From the NCBI RefSeq assembly GCF_020023995.1, contig NZ_NRRD01000016.1:1-64000 (forward strand): a stretch of DNA of 64,000 bases. The letters are read 5' to 3'. The position numbers and the translations under genes are program-made. Of this stretch, positions 26,102-34,658 are shown piece by piece; the stretch's first letter is position 1; the number at the start of each line of letters is the position of its first letter. The notes beneath the pieces were generated by a model. The model did no database searches, was not told the DNA's origin, and saw only the letters and a list, made by a program, of their open reading frames with translations. Source of the stretch: Rhodobacter sp. TJ_12 (lineage in GTDB: Bacteria; Pseudomonadota; Alphaproteobacteria; Rhodobacterales; Rhodobacteraceae).

Positions 26102-28054
26102 TTAGGCGGCAGCGTGGGCGCGCAGAAGGTGTTGCACGTCGCGTCGGCGCAGGATCACCTGCGCGGGGGGACCATAGGCGCGTTCGACCGGGGCGAGCCC
26201 CAAAAGACCGCGGGCGAGATCGGGGCGCAGGCGCAACAAGCCCAAGCGGTCTGCGGGAGAAAGCGCGGCAAAGGCCATCGGCCCGGGCCAAAGGCTTTCG
26301 CTCCAGTGTCCTTCGGCGCAGATCAATGCATGGGCCGGCAGCAGAAGGTGATGATAGCTGACCCGTTTGCGGCTGTGCATCACGCGGGCACGCTTTGGGG
26401 CCAGCGCGGCAAGATGACCGGCACGCACCAGATGCGCGGTGCCATCGATTGGCACCAGCACCGCATGTTGGGCCGAAACGCGCAAGGGGCGCAGCTCGCC
26501 GGGGGCGGCAAAAACCTCGACCGGGCGCAATGCGGCGCGCCCGGCCAGCGCCTTCGGGCCAAGGGCGCGGGCGGCATGCCAGATCACAGGTTGCGCGCCG
26601 CTATCACGGGTCAGGACCAGATCGCCCACGCGAATGTCTTCAATCAGGCGCGGCCCTTGTGGCGTGGCGATCCGCGTGCCTGCGACAAAGCAGGGAATGC
26701 CCATGGCATGCAGACTAGAGGCCGAGTTGATCGTGGTATAGTCGACACCGGTGAGCACCAACTGCTCTCCGGAGGGAAAGGTCAAAAGCGCATTGCCCAA
26801 ACCGTCATCCCTGACGTCCACATCGAAAGCGCGGACCGTGCCGCCCGCGCCAGTGCCGCCGGTCAATGCCGATGTATCCAGCTGGTCGGTGGTCGGCCCG
26901 CTGCCCAGTCCCGTCAGGTCGAAATCGGTGACGGTGTCGATGCCGCTGTCGCCTGCGGTGGCGGCAATCGTATCGGCGCCAGTGCCGGTGGTGATCGTGT
27001 CGCTGCCGGTGCCGCCGCGCAGGCTGTCGGCAAAATCCGACCCGGTGATGACATCATCGCCTGCGCCCCCATCAAGCGACACGCCCGCCCCCGCAAGCGC
27101 GGCGTCGAATGTGTCGTCGTGATCGGTGCCGCTGATCGATTCAATATTGTTGAACGTGCCCGTGCCGGTCGTGCCGTCAAAATCATACGTGCCAGAGGTC
27201 ACGCCCGACCATGTGGCCGTCACACCCTGGGTGCTAGCGCTAAAGGCAATCGTGTCGGTGTCGGTGCCGCCATCGATATTGTCGACGTCATCGGCGTCGT
27301 TGATCAAGAACAGATCATCGCCAGCGCCGCCTGTAAGGTTATCGGTGCCCGCGCCGCCTGACAGGGTATCGGCGCCATCATCGCCCCAGATCTGATCGTC
27401 GCCACTGCCGCCGGTCAGGCTGTCGTCGCCTGTGCCGCCATAAATCGCATCATTGCCCGTGCCGCCGTCGATGGTGTCATTGCCCGACCCGCCATCAACG
27501 GTGTCATTGCCAGCACCGGCATTGATACTGTCATTGCCGGCGCCGCCGTAAAGCGAATCTGCCAGCGTGCCGCCCAAAATGGTCTGGTCGCTGTCCGGGT
27601 CGGTGGTGGGGGTGGCAATGGTGCTATAGCTGGGCCAAGTGGCGCCATCGGAGGTATCGAGGTAATCGGTGATCTGGAAGGTAACGCCCGGTGGCAATTC
27701 GCCATCCGCAATCAGCCCGACGCGGGAACCGCCACTGTTCCCCGTCCAGACATCCCAGACATGCACGGTAGACCCATCGGGCAGGGTAAAGGTCGCCTGC
27801 CAGCCCACGCGCAGCACGCCGGTGTAGATCGTGCTGCCAGAGCCATCGGTAACGGTGCCGGTTTGCTGTGTGCTATCAAGGTTCGACCCGCTGGAGCCCG
27901 AAAGCGTGGTGTCGTCATCATCAAGGGTAAAGGTCAGCGCATCGGCAGCGGCGTCGAAATCCGGGCTAATGCGGAACGTGGCGCCGACGGCGGGGGCCCC
28001 GCTGACCGGCACGTAATCTGTGAAATTATAGCCCGAGAAGGTGTAGGTCGTCAC
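26102..28054 (-). CDS. RTX calcium-binding repeat protein with C-terminal Hint domain
   Basis: A 650-residue acidic protein. Residues about 1-165 are unassigned beta-rich sequence. A block of glycine-rich nonapeptides of type GGxGxDxI follows (YGGAGNDSI, DGGSGNDTI, TGGAGDDLF and others), with a second shorter block (DGGAGDDVI, RGGTGSDTI). The C-terminal 200 residues begin CFVAGTRIATPQGPRLIEDI, a Hint (hedgehog/intein-like) domain often found in Rhodobacteraceae. RTX repeats bind calcium and suggest type I secretion. The secretion ABC transporter is not in this window. No classical signal peptide. Confidence 0.85.
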   Translation of the reverse strand: MTTYTFSGYNFTDYVPVSGAPAVGATFRISPDFDAAADALTFTLDDDDTTLSGSSGSNLDSTQQTGTVTDGSGSTIYTGVLRVGWQATFTLPDGSTVHVWDVWTGNSGGSRVGLIADGELPPGVTFQITDYLDTSDGATWPSYSTIATPTTDPDSDQTILGGTLADSLYGGAGNDSINAGAGNDTVDGGSGNDTIDGGTGNDAIYGGTGDDSLTGGSGDDQIWGDDGADTLSGGAGTDNLTGGAGDDLFLINDADDVDNIDGGTDTDTIAFSASTQGVTATWSGVTSGTYDFDGTTGTGTFNNIESISGTDHDDTFDAALAGAGVSLDGGAGDDVITGSDFADSLRGGTGSDTITTGTGADTIAATAGDSGIDTVTDFDLTGLGSGPTTDQLDTSALTGGTGAGGTVRAFDVDVRDDGLGNALLTFPSGEQLVLTGVDYTTINSASSLHAMGIPCFVAGTRIATPQGPRLIEDIRVGDLVLTRDSGAQPVIWHAARALGPKALAGRAALRPVEVFAAPGELRPLRVSAQHAVLVPIDGTAHLVRAGHLAALAPKRARVMHSRKRVSYHHLLLPAHALICAEGHWSESLWPGPMAFAALSPADRLGLLRLRPDLARGLLGLAPVERAYGPPAQVILRRRDVQHLLRAHAAA

Positions 28055-28190
28055 CCAAGACCCCTGTGAAGAGTATGCGCCGCACCTCCAGGATCGGGTA
28101 AAATCCCCAAGATTTCATGAAGTTAAAAGGTTCAATCCCTTGTATTTTCAGGAAATTTGAGGGGTTTGGGGGCAGATGCGCAGGGCCGCA

Positions 28191-29342
28191 TCACCCAATA
28201 GAGGGCTGCACGGTCCCGGGATCTGCAACCAGCAAGGCGCGCCTGCGGTATTCGCTGGGCGACAGCCCGACCCCTTTCTTGAACGCTTTGCAGAAATAAT
28301 TCGCGTCTTGATAGGCAAGGTCCAGCGCCACATTGACAATGGGCAGGGTAGAGCTTGTCAAAAGCTCCTTCGCCCGTTCCAGCCGGCGGTCTTTCAGATA
28401 GGCGATGAAGGTCAGGCCCATTTGCTTATGGAAGAGCCGACTAAGATAGCAGGCGCTAAGATGCACATGTTCGGCGGCATCTTCGAGCGTGATCGGCTTG
28501 TGCAGATTGCGTTCGATGTAGTTGCGCACCCCTTCAACGCGCGCTTGTGCCGAGCGGCCCTGATCTTCTTCGGGATCAAACAGCAGATCAGTGATTTCGC
28601 TGAAAAGCTCTTGAACCTTGTAGTGGTTGCGCTGGTCCAGCCGTTGCGCGGTCAGCGCCTCGATCTTGCGCGCCAACGCTTCGGGCAGCGGACGTCCGGT
28701 GCAAGCCACCAGATCGGTCAGGATTTCCGACAGATCAAGCACGCCTTGGCGCGGCGCGGTTTCGCGATGCGCGTGCAGCGCCTCGATCTGGCGGCGCACC
28801 AGCGTGAGACAGTCGCGGTAGGCATGGGCCTGCACCAGCGCGCCAAGACGTTCGCGGATTGTGTCGGCATCTTGCACCGGGGCGGGGGCGACGATGGGGT
28901 CCGGTCGCGCCGGGCAGGGGACGGGGCCCAGCCGGGCAGAGGGGACAGGGGCGCGCGGCACGTTGGGCGCGGGTGCCGCTTGCAAACAATCTTGCACCGT
29001 TTTCAGCAAGGTTTCGGTGCGCACGGGCTTGAGCAGAAATCCATCCGCGCGCTGCTGGATTGCGGCTTGCATGATTTCAAAATGATCATAGGCGGTGATG
29101 ATTAGCACTTTGGTGGGCAATTGCTTGGTGCGCAGCATCTCCAGAATCTCCAAGCCATTCGGGCGCGGAATCCGGATATCGAGCAGCATCAGGTCAATCG
29201 GGCGGCTTTCGATCAGTTGCACCGCCTCTGCGCCGTTCTTCGCTTCGCCCACCACCTTTGCGCCGGGCAGATCGCGTTCCAGAATCGTGCGCAGGGCGCG
29301 GCGTTCCAGTTCTTCGTCCTCGACGATCACAATATCGGCCAT
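28191..29342 (-). CDS. AraC-type response regulator of the microcompartment locus
   Basis: A 383-residue regulator. The N-terminal receiver domain has the phosphoacceptor Asp55 in LMLLDIRIPR and Lys near FLLKPV. A Pro/Ala linker and a helical middle region follow. The C-terminal AraC double helix-turn-helix covers about residues 275-375 (ITLEDAAEHVHLSACYLSRLF, then PIVNVALDLAYQDANYFCKAF). It is the partner of the PocR-domain kinase 14 bases upstream; GGAGG lies before its ATG. Likely activates the glycyl-radical operon in response to diol, by analogy with PocR systems. Confidence 0.9.
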   Translation of the reverse strand: MADIVIVEDEELERRALRTILERDLPGAKVVGEAKNGAEAVQLIESRPIDLMLLDIRIPRPNGLEILEMLRTKQLPTKVLIITAYDHFEIMQAAIQQRADGFLLKPVRTETLLKTVQDCLQAAPAPNVPRAPVPSARLGPVPCPARPDPIVAPAPVQDADTIRERLGALVQAHAYRDCLTLVRRQIEALHAHRETAPRQGVLDLSEILTDLVACTGRPLPEALARKIEALTAQRLDQRNHYKVQELFSEITDLLFDPEEDQGRSAQARVEGVRNYIERNLHKPITLEDAAEHVHLSACYLSRLFHKQMGLTFIAYLKDRRLERAKELLTSSTLPIVNVALDLAYQDANYFCKAFKKGVGLSPSEYRRRALLVADPGTVQPSIG

Positions 29343-29356
29343 TGGCGCCTCCGGTC

Positions 29357-30748
29357 TTAGAAATCGCACGGATCGAAGTCGATCGGCAGGCGCAGCCGCA
29401 CCAGCGTGCCGCGACCTTGGCGGAACGGGCTCATGATCTCGACCCCGTGGCTGTCGCCGAAATACTGCTTCATCCGGGCGTGGATGTTGTAAACGCCAAT
29501 GCTTTTGCGCCCGCCGTGATCGGCCTCGCCGCGCAGCACCTCCACGCGGCGCTCCGCGCTGATGCCGGGGCCATTGTCGAGCACGTCGATGATTACATCC
29601 GATCCGTCACGATACAGCGACACCTCGATCAAGCCGCTGCTTTCCATCGGCTCGATGGCGTAGTTGATGCAGTTTTCGACGATCGGATGCAGCACCATGA
29701 AGGGGCACAGCACCTTGTCGAATTCCTCGGGGGCATCAAGCGTGAAATCGAACCGGTCACCCAGCCGGATTTTCAGCAAATAAAGATAGTTACGGACGTG
29801 GTCCACCTCGGTGCGCAGCGGCACGAATTGCGAACCGGAGCGCTTGAGGATGTAGCGCATCATATCGGCGAAAGCATGCACGGTGGTTTCGGTTTCGGGC
29901 GCGCCTTCCACCAGCGCCAACCGTCCGATCGTGTTGAGCACATTAAAAAGGAAATGCGGGTTCACCTGATAGGACAGCGCCTGCAATTCCGCCTCGCGCA
30001 GCAACCGCTCCAGTTCCGCGCGGCGCTGCGATTCCTCGGCCAGCCGCAGGTTCTTGGCGTAAAGCTCTTGTGTGACGCCGTTGGAATAGCTTTCCTCGAC
30101 GATATGCGAGGCGATGTAGTAAAGCGAATAGGCGGCAGAGCGTAGCCGCTCATAGCTGATCTCGCCGATTTCGCTGTGCAGTTTCAGCAGGTCGTCGTCT
30201 TCGCTCCAAGAGCCCTCGGTCGGGAAGATGTTCGACAGGTCCACGAAATCGGGGCCGGAATGGCGCTTGTCGAGTTTGACCTGCCCACAGATCACCGCGC
30301 CCAGATATTCGCCGCGCATGATGATTGGGGCGGCAAAATCCACAAGCTGACAGTGGCATTTGTAGATTGCCGGTTCCCCGGTCGAAAGCGCCGTGCGCCC
30401 GCCCACCGCATCGCAGTGAAAGCACCGCTCGCGCCAGTCCGCGCGTTGGCGCACAGCTGCGCAAAAGGGCGAAAAGCCCGAGGGCTGCGTCACCGGGGCG
30501 CCATCGGGGTCCACAATCACCATCGCCACGCCGACCGCGGCCGAGAAGTTGTCTTGCACCTTTTGCAGCATTTCGGTGCTCATCAGATCGGCAAGCTTAC
30601 GGCGCCGGGCTGCTTTTTCGGCGGGGCTTGCCGTGTCGGAGCGCTGCCCCGCGATCAATTCTGGAGGTGGTCGCGCCCCAGCTCTTTCATACGCCAGAAC
30701 ATCCTGCACCGACCCTGCAGGATGGCCGAACGGAACGCCGCTTCCCAT
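29357..30748 (-). CDS. PocR-domain sensor histidine kinase (LytS/YpdA-type)
   Basis: A 463-residue cytoplasmic kinase without membrane segments. Residues about 55-215 form a PocR ligand-sensing domain with the conserved cysteines CFHCD (109-112) and YKCHCQLVDFAAPI (131 onward). A short coiled coil (225-257) joins it to a LytS-type kinase core with His265 in QVNPHFLFNVLNTI and a GHKL ATPase (IVENCINYAI, DNGPGIS). PocR domains sense small diols such as propanediol. The start at 30748 follows GGGAAGGGG. It lies 268 bases downstream of the activase gene on the same strand, probably with its own promoter. Confidence 0.9.
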   Translation of the reverse strand: MGSGVPFGHPAGSVQDVLAYERAGARPPPELIAGQRSDTASPAEKAARRRKLADLMSTEMLQKVQDNFSAAVGVAMVIVDPDGAPVTQPSGFSPFCAAVRQRADWRERCFHCDAVGGRTALSTGEPAIYKCHCQLVDFAAPIIMRGEYLGAVICGQVKLDKRHSGPDFVDLSNIFPTEGSWSEDDDLLKLHSEIGEISYERLRSAAYSLYYIASHIVEESYSNGVTQELYAKNLRLAEESQRRAELERLLREAELQALSYQVNPHFLFNVLNTIGRLALVEGAPETETTVHAFADMMRYILKRSGSQFVPLRTEVDHVRNYLYLLKIRLGDRFDFTLDAPEEFDKVLCPFMVLHPIVENCINYAIEPMESSGLIEVSLYRDGSDVIIDVLDNGPGISAERRVEVLRGEADHGGRKSIGVYNIHARMKQYFGDSHGVEIMSPFRQGRGTLVRLRLPIDFDPCDF

Positions 30749-30802
30749 GCCAACCCCTTCCCATTTTTGACCGATGCCCCATCGAACACCCCTCGGCGCC
30801 AC

Positions 30803-30843
30803 GTGTCAGAGGTATGCGGCCCGACACCGCGTTTCTCTGACAC
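30803..30843. promoter_or_regulatory. inverted repeat upstream of the kinase-regulator pair
   Basis: GTGTCAGAG and CTCTGACAC form a perfect 9-bp inverted repeat with 23 bases between, 55-95 bases before the kinase start. Centres of the half-sites are 32 bp apart, about three helical turns. It could be an operator or a leader hairpin. Confidence 0.5.
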
Positions 30844-30904
30844 CCCAACAGTCTTGGGACTTTGGGCGCGACCCCGGTCCGAGTCCGCATCTTCCTCCGG
30901 TCTT

Positions 30905-30943
30905 TAGCGCAAACACGCCCCGCAAAAACTGACCTAGCGCAAA
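30905..30943. promoter_or_regulatory. direct repeats TAGCGCAAA, candidate AraC-type site
   Basis: TAGCGCAAA occurs at 30905-30913 and again at 30935-30943, exactly 30 bp apart, on one face of the helix. The repeats lie upstream of the kinase-regulator genes. AraC-family proteins often bind such direct repeats. Autoregulation is an inference. Confidence 0.4.
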
Positions 30944-31016
30944 TTTTGCCCCCCTTTGGTCTCAAGATTTTACCGATTAAACAGGTGTTTGCGGTGCATC
31001 TTTGGGCGGCGGCGGA

Positions 31017-31937
31017 TCAACCGCCGATCATGCAATTGAGCCCGGCGGCCTCGACCACGGCTTTAAGCGGCAGGATCGCATCGGGGCGTAGATCTTTGGT
31101 CGCCCCCATTGGGCTTTGGCGGCCCAGAAGCGTGTATTTGTTCTCGCCAAAGCTGTGATAGGGCAGCAGATGCACAGTGTTCACCTTGGGCATTAGCGTT
31201 GCGAAATGGGCAATCGCAGCGATTTCGCGTTCATTGTCGTTCACGCCGGGCACCACCGGCACGCGCACCACCGGATTGGGGCTGAGCGAGGCGGCAATCA
31301 GCGCATTTTCCAAAATGATGCGGTTATCGACGCCGGTATTGGCCTGATGCACCGCCGGGTCGATGGCCTTGATATCCATCAGCAGGTTATCGACATGCGG
31401 GATCACATCGCGGATCACTTCGCGGGTGGTGCAGCCCGTGGTTTCCATCGCGGTATTCCAGCCTTGTTCATGGCAGGCCATCAAAAGCTGTTTGGCAAAG
31501 GCGGATTGCATCAGCGGCTCGCCGCCCGAAAGCGTCACGCCCCCGCCAGAGCGGCGATAGTGGATCGCGTCTTTGCGCAGTTCTTGCATCACTTCGGCCA
31601 GCGTCATGCGCCGCCCCGTGCGTTTAAGCGCCTCGGTCGGGCAGACCTTGGTGCATTCGCCACATTTGATGCATTTCGACCGATCCACAAAACCGGGATT
31701 GGTCTTCGATAGCGCCTGCACCGGGCAGACGGGCAGGCATTGCCCGCAGCCGATGCAGGCCGAGGCGCGGAAGAAGAGTTCCGGTTCCGGCGCCTGCGAT
31801 TCGGGGTTGGAACACCAGCGGCAGCGCAGCGGGCACCCTTTCAAAAACACGATTGTGCGCACCCCAGGCCCGTCATGGATCGAATAGCGCTGAATATCGA
31901 AGACGGTGCCTTCGGCGGTGGTGTCAATGACGGACAT
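31017..31937 (-). CDS. glycyl-radical enzyme activase (radical SAM)
   Basis: A 306-residue radical-SAM enzyme. The CxxxCxxC cluster (CPLRCRWC) is at about residues 35-42, followed by two ferredoxin-type [4Fe-4S] motifs (CIGCGQCLPVCP, CIKCGECTKVCP) and the SAM-binding GGVTLSGGEPL. It installs the glycyl radical on the diol dehydratase. It is the last gene of the microcompartment operon, preceded by AAGGAAG. It is oxygen-sensitive, which implies anaerobic or microoxic expression. Confidence 0.95.
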   Translation of the reverse strand: MSVIDTTAEGTVFDIQRYSIHDGPGVRTIVFLKGCPLRCRWCSNPESQAPEPELFFRASACIGCGQCLPVCPVQALSKTNPGFVDRSKCIKCGECTKVCPTEALKRTGRRMTLAEVMQELRKDAIHYRRSGGGVTLSGGEPLMQSAFAKQLLMACHEQGWNTAMETTGCTTREVIRDVIPHVDNLLMDIKAIDPAVHQANTGVDNRIILENALIAASLSPNPVVRVPVVPGVNDNEREIAAIAHFATLMPKVNTVHLLPYHSFGENKYTLLGRQSPMGATKDLRPDAILPLKAVVEAAGLNCMIGG

Positions 31938-31978
31938 GGGGGACTTCCTTATTTAGGGCTGAGCCTGTGGGGGAGGGC

Positions 31979-32281
31979 TCAGAAAGCGGGGCCACTGGCC
32001 TCTTCGATGGCGGCCATCGCCGCGCGCACGGCCGAGGTTTCGCCCAAAACGGCCAAGGTGGTGGTGGTTTGCGGGCAGGTGCCGAACAGTTCCACCGTCA
32101 TCACATTGGCCGATTTCGAGGCGATATCGGCGAAGTAGAACAGATCGGGGACAGAGGCCTGCACCAGCCCCATCGCAGAAACCGGGTTTTCGTCTACCCA
32201 TTTGCGCACATGCGGCGCGACGCGGCGCGCAAGCATGTCGAACAGGTTGTCTTGCGGTGCGTTGATGATGCGAATTTGCAT
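31979..32281 (-). CDS. BMC shell protein, permuted hexamer (PduU/EutS-like)
   Basis: A 100-residue BMC-domain protein. The order of elements (NPVSAMGLVQASVPDLFYFADIASKSANV in the middle) matches the circularly permuted PduU/EutS hexamers, not PduA. The short N-terminal segment (IRIINAPQDNLFDMLA) is where PduU forms a beta-barrel plug. The ATG at 32281 follows GAGGAC. It sits between the aldehyde dehydrogenase and the activase. Confidence 0.85.
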   Translation of the reverse strand: MQIRIINAPQDNLFDMLARRVAPHVRKWVDENPVSAMGLVQASVPDLFYFADIASKSANVMTVELFGTCPQTTTTLAVLGETSAVRAAMAAIEEASGPAF

Positions 32282-32304
32282 GGCTTTGTCCTCGATCTTG
32301 GGTC

Positions 32305-33894
32305 TCAGCGCACGTTCAGCGCTTCGACCATCACGCATTTGCGGCGACGCGCGAAAGAGCGCGGCGAGGTCAGTCCCTCGCCCGTCGGGCCGGCGATGGT
32401 GAAGGTGGTGTATCCTTCGCCGCCCACGCCGATCCCGGCGTAAGAGGGGCCGTTTTTCACAAAGATCGTCGTCTGGATCAGCTTCGCCATCTTCGTCAGT
32501 TTGCGCACATTGGTCGAATGCATGATCGCGGTGTGGCGGTTGCCGTGTTCCAGATCGACGGCCAGATCAATCGCCTCATCGACATTAGGCACCCGCACCA
32601 CCGGCAAGATCGGCATCATCAGCTCTTCTTGCACGAAGGGGTGGTCTTTCTTGGCTTCCAAAAGGATCAACCGTACCTCGGGGGCCGCCTTGATCCCCAC
32701 CTGTTGCAGCAGCCACGCCGCAGACTTGCCCACGCAATCGGTTTGCGGTCCGCCTTTTTCGGTCAGCACCCGCGCTTCAAGATTTTTGAGAACCTCCGGC
32801 TCTGTTACCAGATAGGCGCCATTGCGCTGCATTTCAGAGATCAGGAAATCGGCGGCTTGATCGACGACGATCACCTCTTTTTCCGCGATACAGGGCATGT
32901 TGTTGTCGAAACTTGCCCCATTCACGATGTCTTGCGCGGCTTTCGGAATATCGGCGGTTTCATCGACCACCACGGGCGGGTTGCCCGCACCGGCGCCAAT
33001 GGCTTTCTTGCCGGTCGACATCACCGTGCGCACGATACCGGGGCCGCCGGTGGCCACAAGCATGCGCACCTTGGGATGTGCCATCATCGCATTGGTGTTC
33101 TCGATCGAGGGGGCCTGCACCGTCACAACAAGGTTCGCGGGCGCGCCAAGCGCCGCCAGTTTGCGGTTGATCAGCTTGATCGCCAGAAGCGACACGCCTT
33201 TGGCGCGCGGGTGGGGGCTGAACACCGCCGCATTGCCCGCTGCCAGCATGCCGATGGAATTGCAGATCACCGTTTCGGTGGGGTTGGTGGTGGGGGTGAT
33301 CGCGCCGATCACGCCAAAGGGCGACAGTTCCACCAGTGTCAGCCCATCGTCGCCGCTTTGCGCCTCGGTGGTCAGATCTTCGACGCCCGGGGTTTTTTCG
33401 GCGGCCAAGCGGTTCTTAATGATCTTATGGCCCAGATTGCCCATGCCGGTTTGCTCGACCGTCAGGCGCGAAATTCGCTCAAGGATCTCTTGGTCGGTGA
33501 AGGCCGCGCGAATGCCTTCGACGAAGCGTTTGCGGTCGGCCATCGTGCAAAAGAGATATTGTTTTTGCGCCTCGGCAGCGGCCTCGATGGCGGCATCCAT
33601 CGTGGCAAAAACCCCGTCGCCCAGTTCAACCGCCTCGGCATCCGAAATCGACAGACATCCCGCCGTGCCTTTGCAATCGCTGGCTTTGCAGCAGGAACAA
33701 TTGCGTGCCGCTAGGGCGCGGGGCAGGATGCCGCCAATGATATCATCCGTCGGATCGGCAGGCTTCGTGGGGGCCCATCCGCAGCCTTCGGTGGCGGGTT
33801 TGAAATCCGGTGCGGACGTAGGCGCGGTCGCGGGGGTCGCGATGTAACCGCTCAGCACGCGGGCGACGGCATTTTCAATATCTATATCTTTCAT
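32305..33894 (-). CDS. CoA-acylating aldehyde dehydrogenase (PduP-like) with encapsulation helix and Cys-rich linker
   Basis: A 529-residue enzyme converting propionaldehyde (or another aldehyde) plus CoA and NAD+ to acyl-CoA. Residues 1-18 (IENAVARVLSGYI) form an amphipathic helix typical of a microcompartment encapsulation peptide. A Pro/Ala linker leads to a cysteine cluster, NCSCCKASDCKGTAGC, with Cys66, 68, 69, 74 and 80, which ordinary PduP lacks as far as I know. The catalytic core follows, with the active-site Cys in NNMPCIAEKE and the cofactor loop VATGGPGIV. The ATG overlaps the upstream stop (ATGA), with AAAGGAC. Confidence 0.92.
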   Translation of the reverse strand: MKDIDIENAVARVLSGYIATPATAPTSAPDFKPATEGCGWAPTKPADPTDDIIGGILPRALAARNCSCCKASDCKGTAGCLSISDAEAVELGDGVFATMDAAIEAAAEAQKQYLFCTMADRKRFVEGIRAAFTDQEILERISRLTVEQTGMGNLGHKIIKNRLAAEKTPGVEDLTTEAQSGDDGLTLVELSPFGVIGAITPTTNPTETVICNSIGMLAAGNAAVFSPHPRAKGVSLLAIKLINRKLAALGAPANLVVTVQAPSIENTNAMMAHPKVRMLVATGGPGIVRTVMSTGKKAIGAGAGNPPVVVDETADIPKAAQDIVNGASFDNNMPCIAEKEVIVVDQAADFLISEMQRNGAYLVTEPEVLKNLEARVLTEKGGPQTDCVGKSAAWLLQQVGIKAAPEVRLILLEAKKDHPFVQEELMMPILPVVRVPNVDEAIDLAVDLEHGNRHTAIMHSTNVRKLTKMAKLIQTTIFVKNGPSYAGIGVGGEGYTTFTIAGPTGEGLTSPRSFARRRKCVMVEALNVR

Positions 33895-34364
33895 TTCACT
33901 TGTCCTTTCGTCAGGGCCGCGCCCCAATGTCCTGCAATCGCTGACTGGGCGATCTGCATGTCCTGTGCGACGCCGCCGCCGCTGATCCCGATGGCGCCAA
34001 GCACGGCGGCGCCCGCCCAGATCGGCAGGCCGCCGCCAAACAGCACGGTGCCGGTTTCGGCGGCGCCCAAACCCTCAAGCATCGCGCCCGTTTGCGCTTG
34101 GCGGCCCAATTCATCGGTTCCCATCCTGTAGCGTGCGGCGGTGCGCGCCTTGGCGGGGGCGAGCGTGATCGAGGCAGGCAGCGCGCCATCCATGCGGTGG
34201 AACAAAAGCGGCTCGCCTGCCGGATCGCACAGCGCGATGCAGACCGGCAGCGCGATCCGGCGGGCCTCAAGCTCGGCTAAGGCGGCGATGCGCGTGGCCT
34301 CTGCCAGCGTCAGCGGGCGGCGGGCGGCAAGCTCGGTGGCCAAGATCGTATCGAGTGTGGACAT
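33891..34364 (-). CDS. HbpS/GlcG-like (PduO C-terminal-like) protein
   Basis: A 157-residue protein of the DUF336 (HbpS/GlcG) fold. The segments PVCIALCDPAGEPLLFHRMDGA and VLFGGGLPIWAGAAVLGAIGISGG are typical. The C-terminal domain of PduO, a microcompartment adenosyltransferase, has this fold and binds haem. Here it is a standalone gene in a B12-independent operon, so its role cannot be cobalamin adenosylation. GGAGGG precedes the ATG; the stop overlaps the aldehyde dehydrogenase start. Confidence 0.85.
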   Translation of the reverse strand: MSTLDTILATELAARRPLTLAEATRIAALAELEARRIALPVCIALCDPAGEPLLFHRMDGALPASITLAPAKARTAARYRMGTDELGRQAQTGAMLEGLGAAETGTVLFGGGLPIWAGAAVLGAIGISGGGVAQDMQIAQSAIAGHWGAALTKGQVK

Positions 34365-34367
34365 CGC

Positions 34368-34649
34368 TTAGCCCTCCACCCCGCGCTGGCATTCGACCGT
34401 GTCAACAATCGCGACGATAGATGCATCGACCACCGAATGGTCAAAAGTGCCTGCAAAGCGCCCGGCGCTGCCGGTTGTGACGATGACGGTTTCGCCATCG
34501 CCCGCGCCCACGGTATCGACTGCGATTTCGTTCCAGCCTTCGGGGCAAAGCTGCGCGTCGAGGCGGCGCACGATCAAAAGCTTCGCACCCGAAAGGCTGA
34601 CATCCTTGGTGGTGGCGACGACCCGTCCGATGACTTTTGCAAGATACAT
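34368..34649 (-). CDS. BMC vertex pentamer, EutN/CcmL family
   Basis: A 93-residue protein whose start (MYLAKVIGRVVATTKD) and core (VDTVGAGDGETVIVTTGSA) match the EutN/CcmL vertex pentamer. Pentamers close the corners of the icosahedral shell. GAGGAGCG precedes the ATG. Confidence 0.95.
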   Translation of the reverse strand: MYLAKVIGRVVATTKDVSLSGAKLLIVRRLDAQLCPEGWNEIAVDTVGAGDGETVIVTTGSAGRFAGTFDHSVVDASIVAIVDTVECQRGVEG

Positions 34650-34658
34650 GATCGCTCC

